From Capitella teleta (lineage: Eukaryota; Annelida; Polychaeta; Capitellidae), in NCBI GenBank assembly GCA_000328365.1, contig KB297987.1, positions 90,851 through 154,850 of the forward strand: a stretch of 64,000 bases of DNA, given 5' to 3'. The notes below the pieces were generated by a model. That model searched no databases. It worked only from the letters and a program-made list of their open reading frames with translations, and was not told the origin of the DNA. The translations under genes and the position numbers were made by a program. Below, one piece after another: positions 12,934-25,700 of this stretch (position 1 is its first letter; the number at the start of each line of letters is the position of its first letter).

Positions 12934-13229
12934 TCTGACACAGAACTCGCAGAACCAAATAATTGAAGTTTTGTGGTTATACCTAGGCTACCTCGCTATA
13001 TATGCTCAGAGGCAAAAGAAATACAATGGTTTGTGATTGCAGTTATAATTGGGTTACTGTACTTTGTAGGCCATGAAATGTTGCGAAATAATTATTTCAG
13101 ACATGCTCGACAACTTCATGCATTTCACATTCAAAATTCAGTTCTCATATCAAGAAAATTCCGAAATCCCAGTACTCACATGAGTAGTAGACAATAGTGA
13201 CAGCCCAAATAGACATGAGAGACACCCCT

Positions 13230-14050
13230 ATAAATTATGTACACTAAAGCATTGAGACATTGCCGGAAACTTCACTTTGGGACGGCTTACAGCCTTCTGG
13301 ATCGACGAGTGAAACCTGGAACCATTGCTCGCCAGATGGGGCGTGTGCCCCAACAATTCGTCGCTTACGTCAACGTGTAGTTGAAACTCGTTCCACCGCC
13401 GACCGACTTTGTACAGGACAACCAAAAGTGACGACAGAGAGACAGTATCATCAAATCTGGTGAGCGCACATGCATCCTTGACAGGTGCAGAACAGCAGCT
13501 TTAACGGCACGTTGAATAAGAGCTAGGGACCCACAACCGGCAGCAATATCTCTAAGAACAGTCTGAAACCGGCGTCAGAAAAAGATATGAAGATCTCTGA
13601 TCCCTTACTTGTAGACACCAATTAAACCTGAATGCTGATGATCGAGAGAAGTCATCGTCGTCTCCAGTAGACGCGATAACACCAGGCATGTACCCTGCAT
13701 ATGTCGAGAAATGTCCTCTTCACAGACGAGAGTCTGATTTGCCTGGATAGGCCGAACAGGAAACTGCGCGTGTGGAGAACTAGAGGAGAAAACGGTTCTG
13801 GGTTTGCTGCATCCAGGACCAGGATAAATGGGGTGGAGCCAGCATCATGAGAGAAATTTCCTCAAGACTGTAGATCACGGCGGTTCTGGAACCAACTGTC
13901 ATCCCTTTCCTTCCTAGAGCGCCCTGCAATTCGGTTGTTCAAAGACAATGCCCGTCCTCACTCTACTCGGGTCTCCAGAGACTTCTTGGTAGACAACTAA
14001 GTAAGTCACAACATTGTCTTGGCCGGCTTACTCATCCGATTTGTTTCCAA
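13230..14050 (+). mobile_element. degenerate Tc1-like transposon (transposase relic)
   Basis: Translated pieces in several frames match Tc1 transposase in order. First comes a helix-turn-helix stretch (GTIARQMG, then RLRQRVVETRSTADR and TGQPKVTTERQ at 13330-13450). Next is the catalytic-core segment NVLFTDESLICLDRP (about 13710-13750) followed by KLRVWRTRGENGSGF. Last is FKDNARPHSTRVSRDFLVDN (about 13935-14000). Multiple frameshifts and stops, plus missing sequence between the N-terminal and DDE parts, make it a dead copy. Terminal inverted repeats were not located. Family assignment is firm from the motif order. Confidence 0.85.
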
Positions 14051-14109
14051 TCCACTTGGCACACACATGAATTAACATAAAGATATGCTTTACAAATAAT
14101 GGTTTAATC

Positions 14110-14985
14110 AATATAATGTTTTGTGTAATATGTACAGTACATGAAATTATATTCAACTTTCATTAAACAATTAAACAACGTCTTTAAATCGTTCTGCACA
14201 AATAAACTTTCACTCAACGCCACAAAAACAAACTCAATCACATTCCACACACCACAGAGAAAAATCACACCTCCAGACCTATACATTAATTCACACAAAA
14301 TACAAAACGTTGATCACACGAACTTCCTCGGCATCATCATTGACAAACACCTTTCATTCAAACCTCACATAAACAAAGTCAACACAAAAATATCACAAAT
14401 CACAGGCATTCTCAATAGACTCAAGCACCAATTTCCACAACACATCCTTCTAACAATTTATCAATCTCTCATCATCCCACACATCACATACGGCGCTCTC
14501 ACCTGGTCAAAAAGTCACCACATACACACATTAATAAAACAACAAAAAAAAGCAATCAGAACAATCACAAAATCCAAATATAACGCACACACAGAACCTC
14601 TATTCAAACAAACAAATCTTCTTAAAATTGAGGATCTGCGAAAGCTCCTAGAATTAAAATTTTATTATAAGTGGAAGAGTGGAGTACTTCCGAATTATTT
14701 CAGCACTTTTATCAGTGCTGGACGAGGAGATGATCGGTTGCGGGTCCCGTTGCATCGACACCAATTCTTCCAACTGGGTCTCCGCTATTCAATTACCAAC
14801 ACCGTCAACCCATCCCACGTCANNNNNNNNNNNNNNNNNNNNNNNNNNNNNNNNNNNNNNNNNNNNNNNNNNAAAAAAAATTTAATTTATTATTTTTTTT
14901 TTCTCCCCGCTTAATTCACATTGATGTATGTTGTTGTTAAATAAATGATTTCTCTTTCTTTCTTTCTTTCTTTCTTCTGTGTTTT
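14110..14985 (+). mobile_element. 3' part of a non-LTR retrotransposon (LINE, CR1/L2-like)
   Basis: A reading frame from 14141 encodes the C-terminal part of a LINE reverse transcriptase: CTNKLSLNATKTNSI, then NFLGIIIDKHLSFKPHI, then TIYQSLIIPHITYGALTW, then KIEDLRKLLELKFYYKW. These are the palm/thumb motifs of CR1/L2-type elements. The upstream RT core (including the FADD box) is absent, as expected of 5'-truncated LINE copies. A 50-base assembly gap interrupts the frame's end. The element finishes near a TTTC-rich tail at about 14948-14985. The exact clade needs alignment. Confidence 0.85.
14823..14872. other. assembly gap (50 N)
   Basis: Fifty consecutive undetermined bases inside the LINE copy; the true gap size may differ. 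Confidence 1.
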
Positions 14986-15123
14986 AATTGGCCTTCACAT
15001 GTTAGGCCGAGAACAGTAGAAATTATCGAACAATCATTGTACTTCCGGTTGAACGCAAGCCAACAAGAGTAGATAAGACGCTCAGCGAAGTTTTATTTCA
15101 AACAGAACCAATTGTAACAAGTA

Positions 15124-15155
15124 ATAATACTAATAATAATAATTATAATAATAAT

Positions 15156-15222
<67 letters not shown>
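15124..15222. repeat. AAT trinucleotide microsatellite
   Basis: A near-continuous run of AAT/ATA units, imperfect at its left end and clean for the last 60 or so bases. Confidence 0.95.
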
Positions 15223-15350
15223 GTCTAATAGGTCTTATAACTGATCAATTCTAATGGAGCTTCAGTTACATGTATTAAAGTCCTGCGTCATAACGTCCAT
15301 GGCCTGTAGCTTAGGAACACCAAAATCATAACGTCCTAAAAGCACATTAA

Positions 15351-16850
15351 CACATTCACCGCCAAGGCATTTTCGGGACGATACCCCTATACCGCCACGT
15401 ATTTTACTCAAAAAGCCTTGACTTTACCGCTCTGTAATTTCTATATGAACGCACGCATTTCTACATATTTAACATATTAGGATAGATCGTTCTTTTGTGA
15501 ATCTAACCATATAAAATCATACATGCAATTACATGTACTGAAATACAGCTTTGAACAACACACACTTTGGTGAAAACCACACCTTCGCAAGCAAAAAGCT
15601 GAGAAAATCGCAGTTTTGTCTCAGCTACCAGTATGACCAGCATAACACGCATTGTGATTATAGAGGTTACGTTGTGTAGGCATAACTATTACCGCACGAT
15701 AACGACCCCGGTAATTAGCAGATCAAAGGATGAAAATGACAGTTATAAAGTCGAGAGTTTGAGTCGGCGCTAACTTGGCTTTCAGTCGCTAATAAGCTCG
15801 TTTTCTCAAGTCCTTTTTGCATCACAAACCCGCACTGTTGTGAGAGAGATGCCTTGAAAACAGTGCTTTGATGTGTGGCATAAAAGTATGCCGAATTAGG
15901 AATAGTCAGTTGGAATAACTTGATAATTTATTTATTGATCAGTGTGCCTAAACAAAAGACGGAGGCACACGTGTATTATTATAATTGTATTTGAAAAGAA
16001 AATCAGGGTACGTACACCTGTATTCTCTTGCAAAGTGCAAAGAGAATGATGCTACACCTCTGTACATGTATATAGTCAACAATGACAAAATAAAGATTAG
16101 GAATTGTTTCCGCTTCACGATTACGTGTGGTTTATTGCATTTAGATCTATTCTACATCAAAAAATTAGTTTGAGAATGAGAATATCATAATGAACACGGA
16201 ACAAAGATAGCACGCCATGCGTATACATGTGCCACGTACGGTGCCACGCTTCAACGATGTATACTCTGTTACATTTTAGCGACTCACTCACTGCTATGTA
16301 GATCGTAGTTGGAAACTCAATAAATATGCATGGTCTTTCATTGCTAGACATGTATGCACATGTATAAATATGTGCTAGAAATCCTTATGTTGCGGAAGCG
16401 ATGCTTGTGATGAAATGTGTATCTGCCTTTTTTTTTCTGTATACATGTATACGAGGGATATACATCGTACATATATATCTTATTATTTTTTCAATAACTC
16501 ATCACATAAATATACATTTACCAGTACACTAGTATTCAAGTTGAACACCCGCATTGCCCAATTGCTGTGAAAACTAATCGCTTCACTGCTTCACCCCGAG
16601 TCGTGATCGCTTCGCTGCATGCTTTCGGCAGCGGTCTTCCACAAATCAATCGGTAACTGCTATTTAAACTTCCGAAGTACAAGGATTAATGATTGGTTTA
16701 GGAACATATATCCGTAAAATCATGATATAATCATAGATGCACACGGTCAAACTCTTTGATATTTTCAGAGATGATGCGCAAGAGGTTATAGCACCCGTAT
16801 ATAGCAAAAAGTGCAAAACACGGAAATCTCCGTGTTTGGCGGTGAATGTG
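15351..16850. mobile_element. piggyBac-like non-autonomous transposon, 1.5 kb
   Basis: TTAA (15347-15350) followed by CACATTCACCGCCAA mirrors TTGGCGGTGAATGTG followed by TTAA (16851-16854). This gives 15-base perfect terminal inverted repeats with a TTAA target duplication, the hallmark of piggyBac insertion. Just inside the right end, about 16817-16836 forms a small hairpin (AACACGGA pairing with TCCGTGTT), as many piggyBac ends do. The 1.5-kb interior has no frame longer than about 60 codons and no transposase motifs. It is therefore a deleted or unrelated-core derivative that would depend on a transposase elsewhere. Confidence 0.85.
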
Positions 16851-16854
16851 TTAA

Positions 16855-17147
16855 TAAAAAGTTAGAAATCCTTATACGTGAGATACAAACACAATGGTTA
16901 TTATTGAACATTTAATTATATTAAGGAGCAAAACAATACAATTGATTGCTAAGTTAAATTCCGCATATGATTTTAAATATGTTATGCAAATGAGTGTTCG
17001 AAATTTCCACCGTGATTATATTATGTATACATGCCTGATATAAGGGCATTCAATTATAATGAGTACGATATCTCGACAAGCTACGCAAATTTACTAATTT
17101 ACAATACGCAAATATCATGGATTCTGACAATATGACCGGTTTCAGAT
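16855..17147. other. 3' flank of carbonic anhydrase gene
   Basis: AT-rich sequence between the stop codon and the piggyBac-like element. Minus-strand ATTAAA-like hexamers occur here, but no single poly(A) signal stands out. The 3' UTR may run into the transposon. Confidence 0.4.
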
Positions 17148-17345
17148 TTACCATAGACATTTGGCAGCAATTACGAGACAAAGCATCGAAATAAGAGACA
17201 AGGGTCCGAGAGTGACCGCTCCGTCCGTCGTGACGTCAAAAGAACGCTTCAACTCGCGGTCATTGAGGGGCTGGACAGGACGGAAGTTGTCGACGATGGG
17301 AGACGAATTGTCCTCTCCGTGACGGAGACTTCTGAATTCTTCAAG
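17148..17345 (-). CDS. carbonic anhydrase exon 8 (C-terminus, GPI signal)
   Basis: Encodes LEEFRSL, then [13 protein letters not shown], then a hydrophobic tail ending in KCLW and a TAA stop at 17148-17150. Acceptor TTTCAG. The tail follows TTDGA, a plausible omega site for GPI attachment. Confidence 0.92.
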   Translation of the reverse strand, partial: LEEFRSLRHGEDNSSPIVDNFRPVQPLNDRELKRSFDVTTDGAVTLGPLSLISMLCLVIAAKCLW

Positions 17346-19724
17346 CTGAAAATGCAATGTGTGTATTGTGCGTTGAATTTTATGCCGATCCAAGCAATCA
17401 CTACATTAGGATTATGAGATTCACTAAATGTTTAAGTGATACTGCACTGAATAGAAACACTAATCCTGCCCCAAACCCCGTGGCCACCACTTATTATATC
17501 GCGGAGATCGGACATGGTTTTTTTTTTTCACAGTTCGGATGGCTCACTTTCAGAAGACGCTTACATAGCGATACCCGTTAATATTTAATACTGGCTAGTA
17601 ATCTACGAGCCAGTACTTTTGAATATGGGATTCGGTTATATACTACTAGACCATCAACCACTCGTTTACTTGTTACACTTGACAGTATGTGTCACATGCA
17701 TCAGAATAAAGTATCATTGGTGTACATCAGACCATGACTCCATTATCCCCAATCCCTCCTCTCTTTAAAGGGATGGGGAACTAAATTTTAAGTGATGTTC
17801 TATTGACTCATAGCACCAATTGATAGCATTCCGTGCCAAGAACACCATGCCTGGATGCAAGCGTAAGGAAATAGTGCATTCCGAATATCGGGGTTAGCAT
17901 TGCGCCTATGGGAGAATGGCTTCCATTGCGAAGTATAGGAGGCAAACGTCAGCTGATGGCTTGGTTTGGCTGATGGCTGATTGGTCCCGTTCCCCTCGTG
18001 AAGCTATCGATTTCAGCCAATCAGAGCAGAGCATCTTCGCCATAAAAGGACATCTCTGTTGTTTACGAAACGAAAGCGCATGCGTGGTGCACTCTGGCTG
18101 ACCTTTTTACTGTTTCAGGATGAGAAACATGGTAGGTGTCCTAGAAAATCGCTTGTTAAATTAGGAAAAATAGCGAAAAATATTTTTTGTTTGCGCCTGA
18201 CTGGTGGCAAAATGATTATTCTATCTATTTCCGAAAAGAAAATAAAAAAATATCCAGGGGTTTAGTCGCAGGACACGCTGATATGACGAGGCCCATTGTA
18301 AAAGATGGGGAACTCTGTGTTTCATCACAGCTCCTGACGTCACGCCTAATTAGCAATATATCTCCCGCGAAATCGTTAGCGATGATATTCCTTGTGTGGG
18401 CCAGGCATAAGAATCATCTTTGGTGCATCAAATAACGACTCAAAGTCCATTTTCAACCAGTTCTCCCTCCCTTTAAGAAAACAAACATGCCAACCTGCGC
18501 TTGTGAGATGTAAACAGGATTCTTGAAGACGGTCCACTTGACACTCTCGAAGCAGCCAGGTGTGGTCAGACTTCCCGGATAGAAGAAGAAATCGGCTTTG
18601 TTGCTGGGCATCAGAGATTGCACATCGAAGGCTCTTTGATCAGTCTCACTGCCTGGAAATAATGCAAATAATTACATATATTATTAAGTGTCATTCATGC
18701 CAATTATTTATTGTTCATTCATGCCAATAATGAAAAATTAATAGCAAGTACTAGCAACGTATTTCAAGAAGAATAGTGAATGGGGGTGGGAGGTGAAACA
18801 CAGAAAAAAGGGAACGCTACCCTCGTTGACGATATCTTTCAGTTTTTCAACAATTTGCTGGTATGCTGCGTTGGAGTCAATGGCCACCTACCACAGAAGA
18901 GATATGCAGGTAATTAAACCGACATCGCTCTCATACCTCAATGAAAATTCCAAAAACGGCCAATCCGTCTGGCTTGGTTAAGGCATCGCTAGCTGCAGGG
19001 TACTTGGTGTTCCAATGCACAAGGTGAATCTGTAGATCAGTGAATTATAATTTTGAAAATATGATTAATTTTATTTTGTGTTCTGAGAAAATGCTAATCT
19101 GTGCTATAATCATTTTAAAAGAGAAGCGTAACGCAGACAAAAGTATGGTCAAAACTAATTTCTATGGTGGCATTGGAAAAATTCTCTTTAGTCCAAGGAT
19201 TCAAGTTAATTGATGATTCAAAGTTCATGACCTGGGTTTAAGGCATTTATAAGCCGAAAATTTAAATGAAACCAATATATTGATCTCCAGTTATGACGAA
19301 TGATGATCTTGATCGGAGCACAATATTTGCATCTTTTGGAATATTTGTGTTCTGAAATCCATTCTTGAACAGAGGAATTAATAACTTGACATGATGAAAC
19401 CGTTTTGTAACCATAAATGTTAACACTTATGAATATATGTTGGCATTCATCATGTAGATGGGTTGCTAACTCATATACACGATGCAAACCCATGTAAAGA
19501 AAACTATTACAACCCGATGAACCCTTGCGGTCAATGGTCGTAAGGATGTTGCGCATGCGTTATAAATTGTTATAAATGTATAAATATATGACATAAGGTA
19601 ACCACTGGAAAAAAGCCGAAGAAAGCAAAATCCTGTTATGAAAGAAAAAAAGTGTAGAATTCGATTAATTACAAATGTAGTTATAGAGGTCTAGATGTTT
19701 CTCTTTCCTTTCCATGTGTCAGAG

Positions 19725-19758
<34 letters not shown>

Positions 19759-22700
19759 GACAGGGACGATATCATCCGAAATAAACATTTCAAAGAAAGC
19801 ATAAGACATTCTACAAGAAAGTCTGGCAAGCTCAGTGAGTTTGCCTGACTGCGATCATATGCAGACCGTGTAGGCCCAGGTCCTAGTTTCGGAACCTGAT
19901 CGAACGACAGGAGGCCGTGTGTGACTGTCTCCTTGCACCATACATCAGGTTAAACCTCCCGACCTCCACCCCGAGTCAAATTCCGCCAAGTGCACAAAAC
20001 AGCACAAACCCCAATAAATGCAGATATGCTGAAAATGAGCGCACAAACCCTTGCGATTGGCCACTCTATTATGTACGTTTCTCTATTAAATTGTAAATCA
20101 CGATAGGATCTCTTTATACACTTGGCAATTTATTATGCGAAGGGGCCATTTGATCAATTAAGATCGGCTTATTTTCCTGGCATAGATCACTTGCTGGGCG
20201 AAAATTAAGTGTAAGCAGAAATTATAAACACCCTTCCCCTTCTCGACCTACATTTTTAAGGCCTAATTGCTACCAAGCCGCCATCACGCAAAATCTAACA
20301 CACAGCTAAAATGCTGATGATTACCAAAATATAAAATGTCAATATCACGTTGTGCTTATTAAATGTGTGACCAGTGTTACCATATGTAATACATAGCGTG
20401 CGATATATGCATACGATGAACATGCACTGAATAAAAGTCACACATATGACGAAGAAAAAAACTACACGTTAAAGTCGAAGGGAGGTAAAGAAAAATGGTT
20501 TCTTTGGAAAGCGGTCGGGAGGTGCAATAAATAAAGCATGGTGCATAGATGAAGTTGCGAAGTGGGAGGGAAGCAAAGGGAAAACGAGTGTCTACGAGGC
20601 TTTTAAAATTTTAATGCTCTGAGAAAATCTTCTTGAGACAAATGCAGACTTTTATCTTTTTTAACATGTTCTGAATTTTCCGAATTGTAAGCATTATTCT
20701 ACCTCAGCAGCCGCTGCCTTCCCGTCGAGTGTATGCTCAGATCCTTTTGTGTTTTCTGAGCCCCAGTGCAGGTGGAATTGAAGAAGGCGGAACTCATCAG
20801 ACCCCAGGTGCGATCCGGTCACCGTAGCATTGACAGCCGATGCAATGTTCCATTTGGCTGTCGAATGGACAATAATGACATTGATATCTAAACCTGTCAC
20901 TCACCAGTGTGTCCGTTGTTAACGATTTCATTAATCGCATCCTGAGGGAGGTTTCCGTATCCAGACCAGGTGAAGTCTCCTGGCGAGTCTTTCGTGGTCG
21001 ATTCCGAGTCCAGGTTGATCGGTGACTGATGTGTTTTGCCGCAATCGGGGTAATCGTCGACCCAATGGGATGGCCCTGGGGTTTCATATTATGTACATGA
21101 GGTGAAAACAAGCAATGCATCTCTGGCTTACCGTGGCTCCCTGAGTAGGACCAGTCAGCCCCTGCAAGAATAAACGGTTAAGGACTTTACACTACCATGA
21201 AAAGGGTAATATACTTCTCATGTATTCAGAGTATGCAGTGTAGGTGGGAAAATAATTAATGTGATAACATGCGCCACAATGGAGTACAAAATGAAGTTAT
21301 ACCCCGCCCTGTTTCTTCCAACTAATTAAAGTCAACATGAGTGCATGCAGGGTCAGTTTTGTTTATCCAAAGCCAACCTCCTCAACCAATCCGCTCATGC
21401 AGTCGGCCTTTCAAACCACAGAATTTCTTAAAGGAACATTTTGTGATAGGACAATCCAATCTAGTGCAATATCATACGGAAAGTCGAGGAATCGGATCAA
21501 TCGGCCAATCAGCACCGTGCTTATATCCCCCAATATATTAATCGTGCCTCTGAAGTCTGCTGAAGTTTGAAATATATGGGGTTGAAAATAATATCTGCTG
21601 CCTTCGGACAAAGAAAAGTTTGCGCCACAAAGAGAATGTACTTCGCACAAAACAAATGTTTGCTGCGAGTTTGTTCGTTTTTTTTTTGTTTTTTTTTTTC
21701 TTCAAATTTTCATTTTGACATTCTTCCAGATTTTTGCTTTTGTCTTTGTCTTTGTCTTTGGCATAGTGACCATAAGCCATGCCTGGGCGCTGATGATGCC
21801 TTGCATGTGTATATCTTGGAGATATATGTCGCTTCATTATGTAAGTATACAACACAATACTTCTAGTCAATCCAATTTACAGCCATAAACAATGCACCGT
21901 CAGCCTCCAGGCATGAATTATCCTCGTGTCTCATAATAATGCATATATATAATATAATATAATATAATATAATGCATGCGGTGTGCTTGGACGATTCGAA
22001 ACGGTGCGGTGCGATCCAATATGCAGGAAGGGATATACAATTGCATAGCGCCAGAACTTTAAATTCATCGTTTTTGTCCAATGCACAGTTAGCAGTGAAA
22101 GTGAGCAGCCTCTCAATTTAAGTTCACCCTTTTCAGCGTACCTGGATACTTCACTGAATGATTTCATTGAATGGTTGATAATATGTGAAAGAAATTTCAA
22201 CGCCATCATTCAGTTGTAGATGCTCTTGTTTATGCTCCTCGGTCATAAACAGTTCTAGGGTGTGTCTTTTATGTTAATGGGGTTTGAATCAACTTATATG
22301 ATTGATTAATAATGAGGTCAACTGGGAATTCGGAAAACAGTAATGATCCGCGAGATGGGACGAGATTTCATACAAATGAATTATCGGCTGCTTCAGCTTG
22401 AATCCCGCGAGACTTGGTTTTAACGTACAACCAGACTCGATCGACCCGCTTGTACAACCAGATTGATAGCTCTATCTGTCTCTGCGTGGACCAATTGAAA
22501 GAAAAAAAGTAAGGTCGCGCGTATATTGAGCTATTGCAAAATTGGATCTCATGCACATATTATAACTGAATGACCAAATATTTGTCCAATTTGCATGAGG
22601 TAACGGTCGTCATTTATTGTCACTTTGGCATAGCCAAGTCTGGCATATTGAAAGTCATAAGTCACAAATTCAAACCACACTCTGGAAACCCATAACATTG

Positions 22701-25700
22701 ATTCCTCGCTTAGCTAGATATAAAACGATAGATTGCATCTGTCTCCAGTTTGTTATCCTTATTACCCAAACCGGGAAGATTCCTTGCTAACTCTGATCCC
22801 CGTCCGCCCCAGATTCATCAGATCTTCGACACTCGCAGTAAGCTAACATAAAGAGAGTAGAAACCCTGTGAATATTACAGAAATCCAGTGCATGGAGCGC
22901 CAATAGTGGAATAGTGCATTGGAGTCAGGGTCAGGGAATCCAATACAAGACTTCTATCAGATGAAGGTGACAATATTTTCAAGGAAGTGTTTGCAGAAAA
23001 TGGGTGACCTTGAACTCAACAGACCTTGACCGACTACCCTTAATTAGAGCCTAAATCGTGTCGAAACAAAATTCTTTCAGCACTAGTAAAAAAAAAAAAA
23101 AACACCCTCAAAACGTTTGGAAAAATTGAAGGTCGGAGAGACAATTCAGAATTCCAGTCACTGATAATGAATCCATTACTTTTATCTGGCCTTGAGACTA
23201 AAGACCATAAAACAGGATTTAAGGCTTCTTTCCAAACGGGAACACAGTGACCCAGAATCCCCAGGCAGCAGATTGGCACGGGAGAGCGAGGACGTCGCCT
23301 TGGTGGTTAATTTGCTCACCATTATAATAATAGTATAAAGGAAAAAGCTCTGATTATTAGGGCTAACATGGTCGGTCTATGCATTGATTCTGCGAGCTGT
23401 TTGCTCTGATTGATTGATGGACACCGCAAATTATAGAGTATTAATTCGCCTTCGACAGCAAACCTTGAACATCACATTTATTGGTTTTGCTTTTCCTGCA
23501 TTGCGGGCGCAATATACATGTATATGCTGCCAATGTAGCTCTGGGGTCAATGGAGCGCTTGTATTGCTAATGTAATGAAGCGGCTGACTAACCCAAACCA
23601 ATAACGTGCGCACGGAGGTCTTCAGGGTTATGAATACTTTTAATGTGACCTCAAAGGTAAATTCTACATCAACGTTTCGATAAGGAAATCTGGACTTAGC
23701 CACGGCCGGGATGCGGTCGATAGCATAAGTCCTAACCCTAACCCCAACCATAACCATGTATGATGTAACCATAGCTCCTGTTCCCTTTCACTGCTTTGGG
23801 ACCACTCGACATTAGAGACATTTCATTGAGTCCAAATTTAATTTAGCTTTAAAAAATGTTTTGTTTTGATGGTTTTTTTTTTCTTTTTTTCTCTATTTTA
23901 TTTTTATTTTATATATTTTCAACTTGGAACAAGACAATGATTAAAGTGCATTGAGATTTTTTCAAGAAGTTGAGTTAAGAAGTGATAATTAATAGCGGAA
24001 TGTTGGTAATCATCTCGTAATTAAAGTTGGTGTGCCTAAGAGTAAGTAGGTCACAGACGAAAAATAAATGACGAGTATCGAGTGCAAGGATAGGCAGAAC
24101 ACGAAGGTAGAGATCGAGTATAGTCACAAAGTTAGTACATTGTAAAAGTGTAGTGTTCCCAGAAGATACATCAAAATCGGAATTTGAGTTATAAAATCGA
24201 GTAAAGTACATGTATTCTCGTTATTTCCAGTCCAAAAGGATCTCTGGGCGAAATAGGAAAAAAAAAAAAAAAAAAACCCAGAAAAAAGAGGCAATGAAAC
24301 ACGACTTCGTTGCACTACTCGATTATACAGGGAGTTTCAAAAGTATATTTACAAGTAATGGGGATTTTTCAACTTTGCGTAATGAGTTGCAAAAAGGCCT
24401 TTTTTCTTCTTCTAAAACTGTTCAATGTACCCCAATATAATTATCATTTATAGTTTGAGTAGCCTCTTATCTTGACAATTATGACTTTTTTTGCTATACT
24501 TTACTATATTGCATGTGTGAAATTAATGTAGAGCATGTTTGCTCATCTTGACGTGTTCCAAGGGTGAAATGGACTAATTCAAATATTATTTAACCATTTT
24601 AACTTAGTTCAGTTGGCGCGGTATGCCTGGATAAACGCTGTTAAGACCCCAAAAGTACAGTTAAGTACAGCTAGATAGACAGAAAAAGGTAGGTTCATAA
24701 AAAAAAAACTCCAAAAGTCTGACTCTCAACTTTCCAATCATTAGATCACGTACATCAAACGAATTGAAATGAGCAAACATTTTCGAGTGAAACTTGAGCG
24801 GTTATATGGTTGAATAATTTTGCCGCGGTTAACCGTTTTCTCTCGGCAGAATGAAGAAAAATCGCGCAATTAGCCAGTTGCAATGAGGCATAGCCAAGTA
24901 CTTGGAAGCACCATGTCGTTATCTCTTTGGGCTCAACTTTTCATGGCGCCGCGTGCATCAAAAACGCCATTACAGGCATGAATGAGAGATTGCGACAACT
25001 TCAAGTCTTTAGTCTCGACTCGAGTTCCTGCTTATCCTTTATTTAGAGCTCCACAAAATGGTGGAAGTCACTACCATTGTTAGGTGATGCTGCCTGGAAC
25101 ATGGCACACGTCAACGTTATCGGCAAGCGAGTTTATTATAGTTATATAGATCCCAATATTATATAGAGTTATATAGAGTTATATAGATCACAATGAACCT
25201 CATTACTTCTCATTATCAACCGATAAATATAAATATTTTTTTTTCTTTCTTAGCTCGACTTTCCGCCCATGGTAATCTCGGCTGTTTGTTGTGCTTGTAA
25301 ATAATGTCACGTGGGAAGGAAAGAGCTCTCGAAACGAGGCTCATTTTGATTGACATGACATATACTGTACTGGCTGACTTGCATTTTGTTTCCAACGCCT
25401 AATTAGAAATGTGAGCTGTATCGATGACCAAAGAGCTCAAAGTGCATGTAATGTTATGAATGTTTCTGGGCAATTTGCCAAGACAATAATATGAAATCCC
25501 AGTTTGTCTTCATTGATCAGCCATAAACCATAAAGTATGGAGCTTGGCTAGACGCTTGAACTACATTTGTTCAGAAAGTAAGCCAAGGACACGCTCTCTG
25601 CGTACTTCCTAAGAACGAATACACATGTTCATGTAATATAGGCCTACTTGCTGTTCAATTGCCGACAAGATAAGATAATATCAATTTGAATTACATTTAT

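Noticed and set aside
23732-23758. Telomere-like CCTAACC repeats
   Set aside because: Only about two to three imperfect units; too short to be an interstitial telomere. A similar short run near 10678-10694 was dismissed for the same reason.
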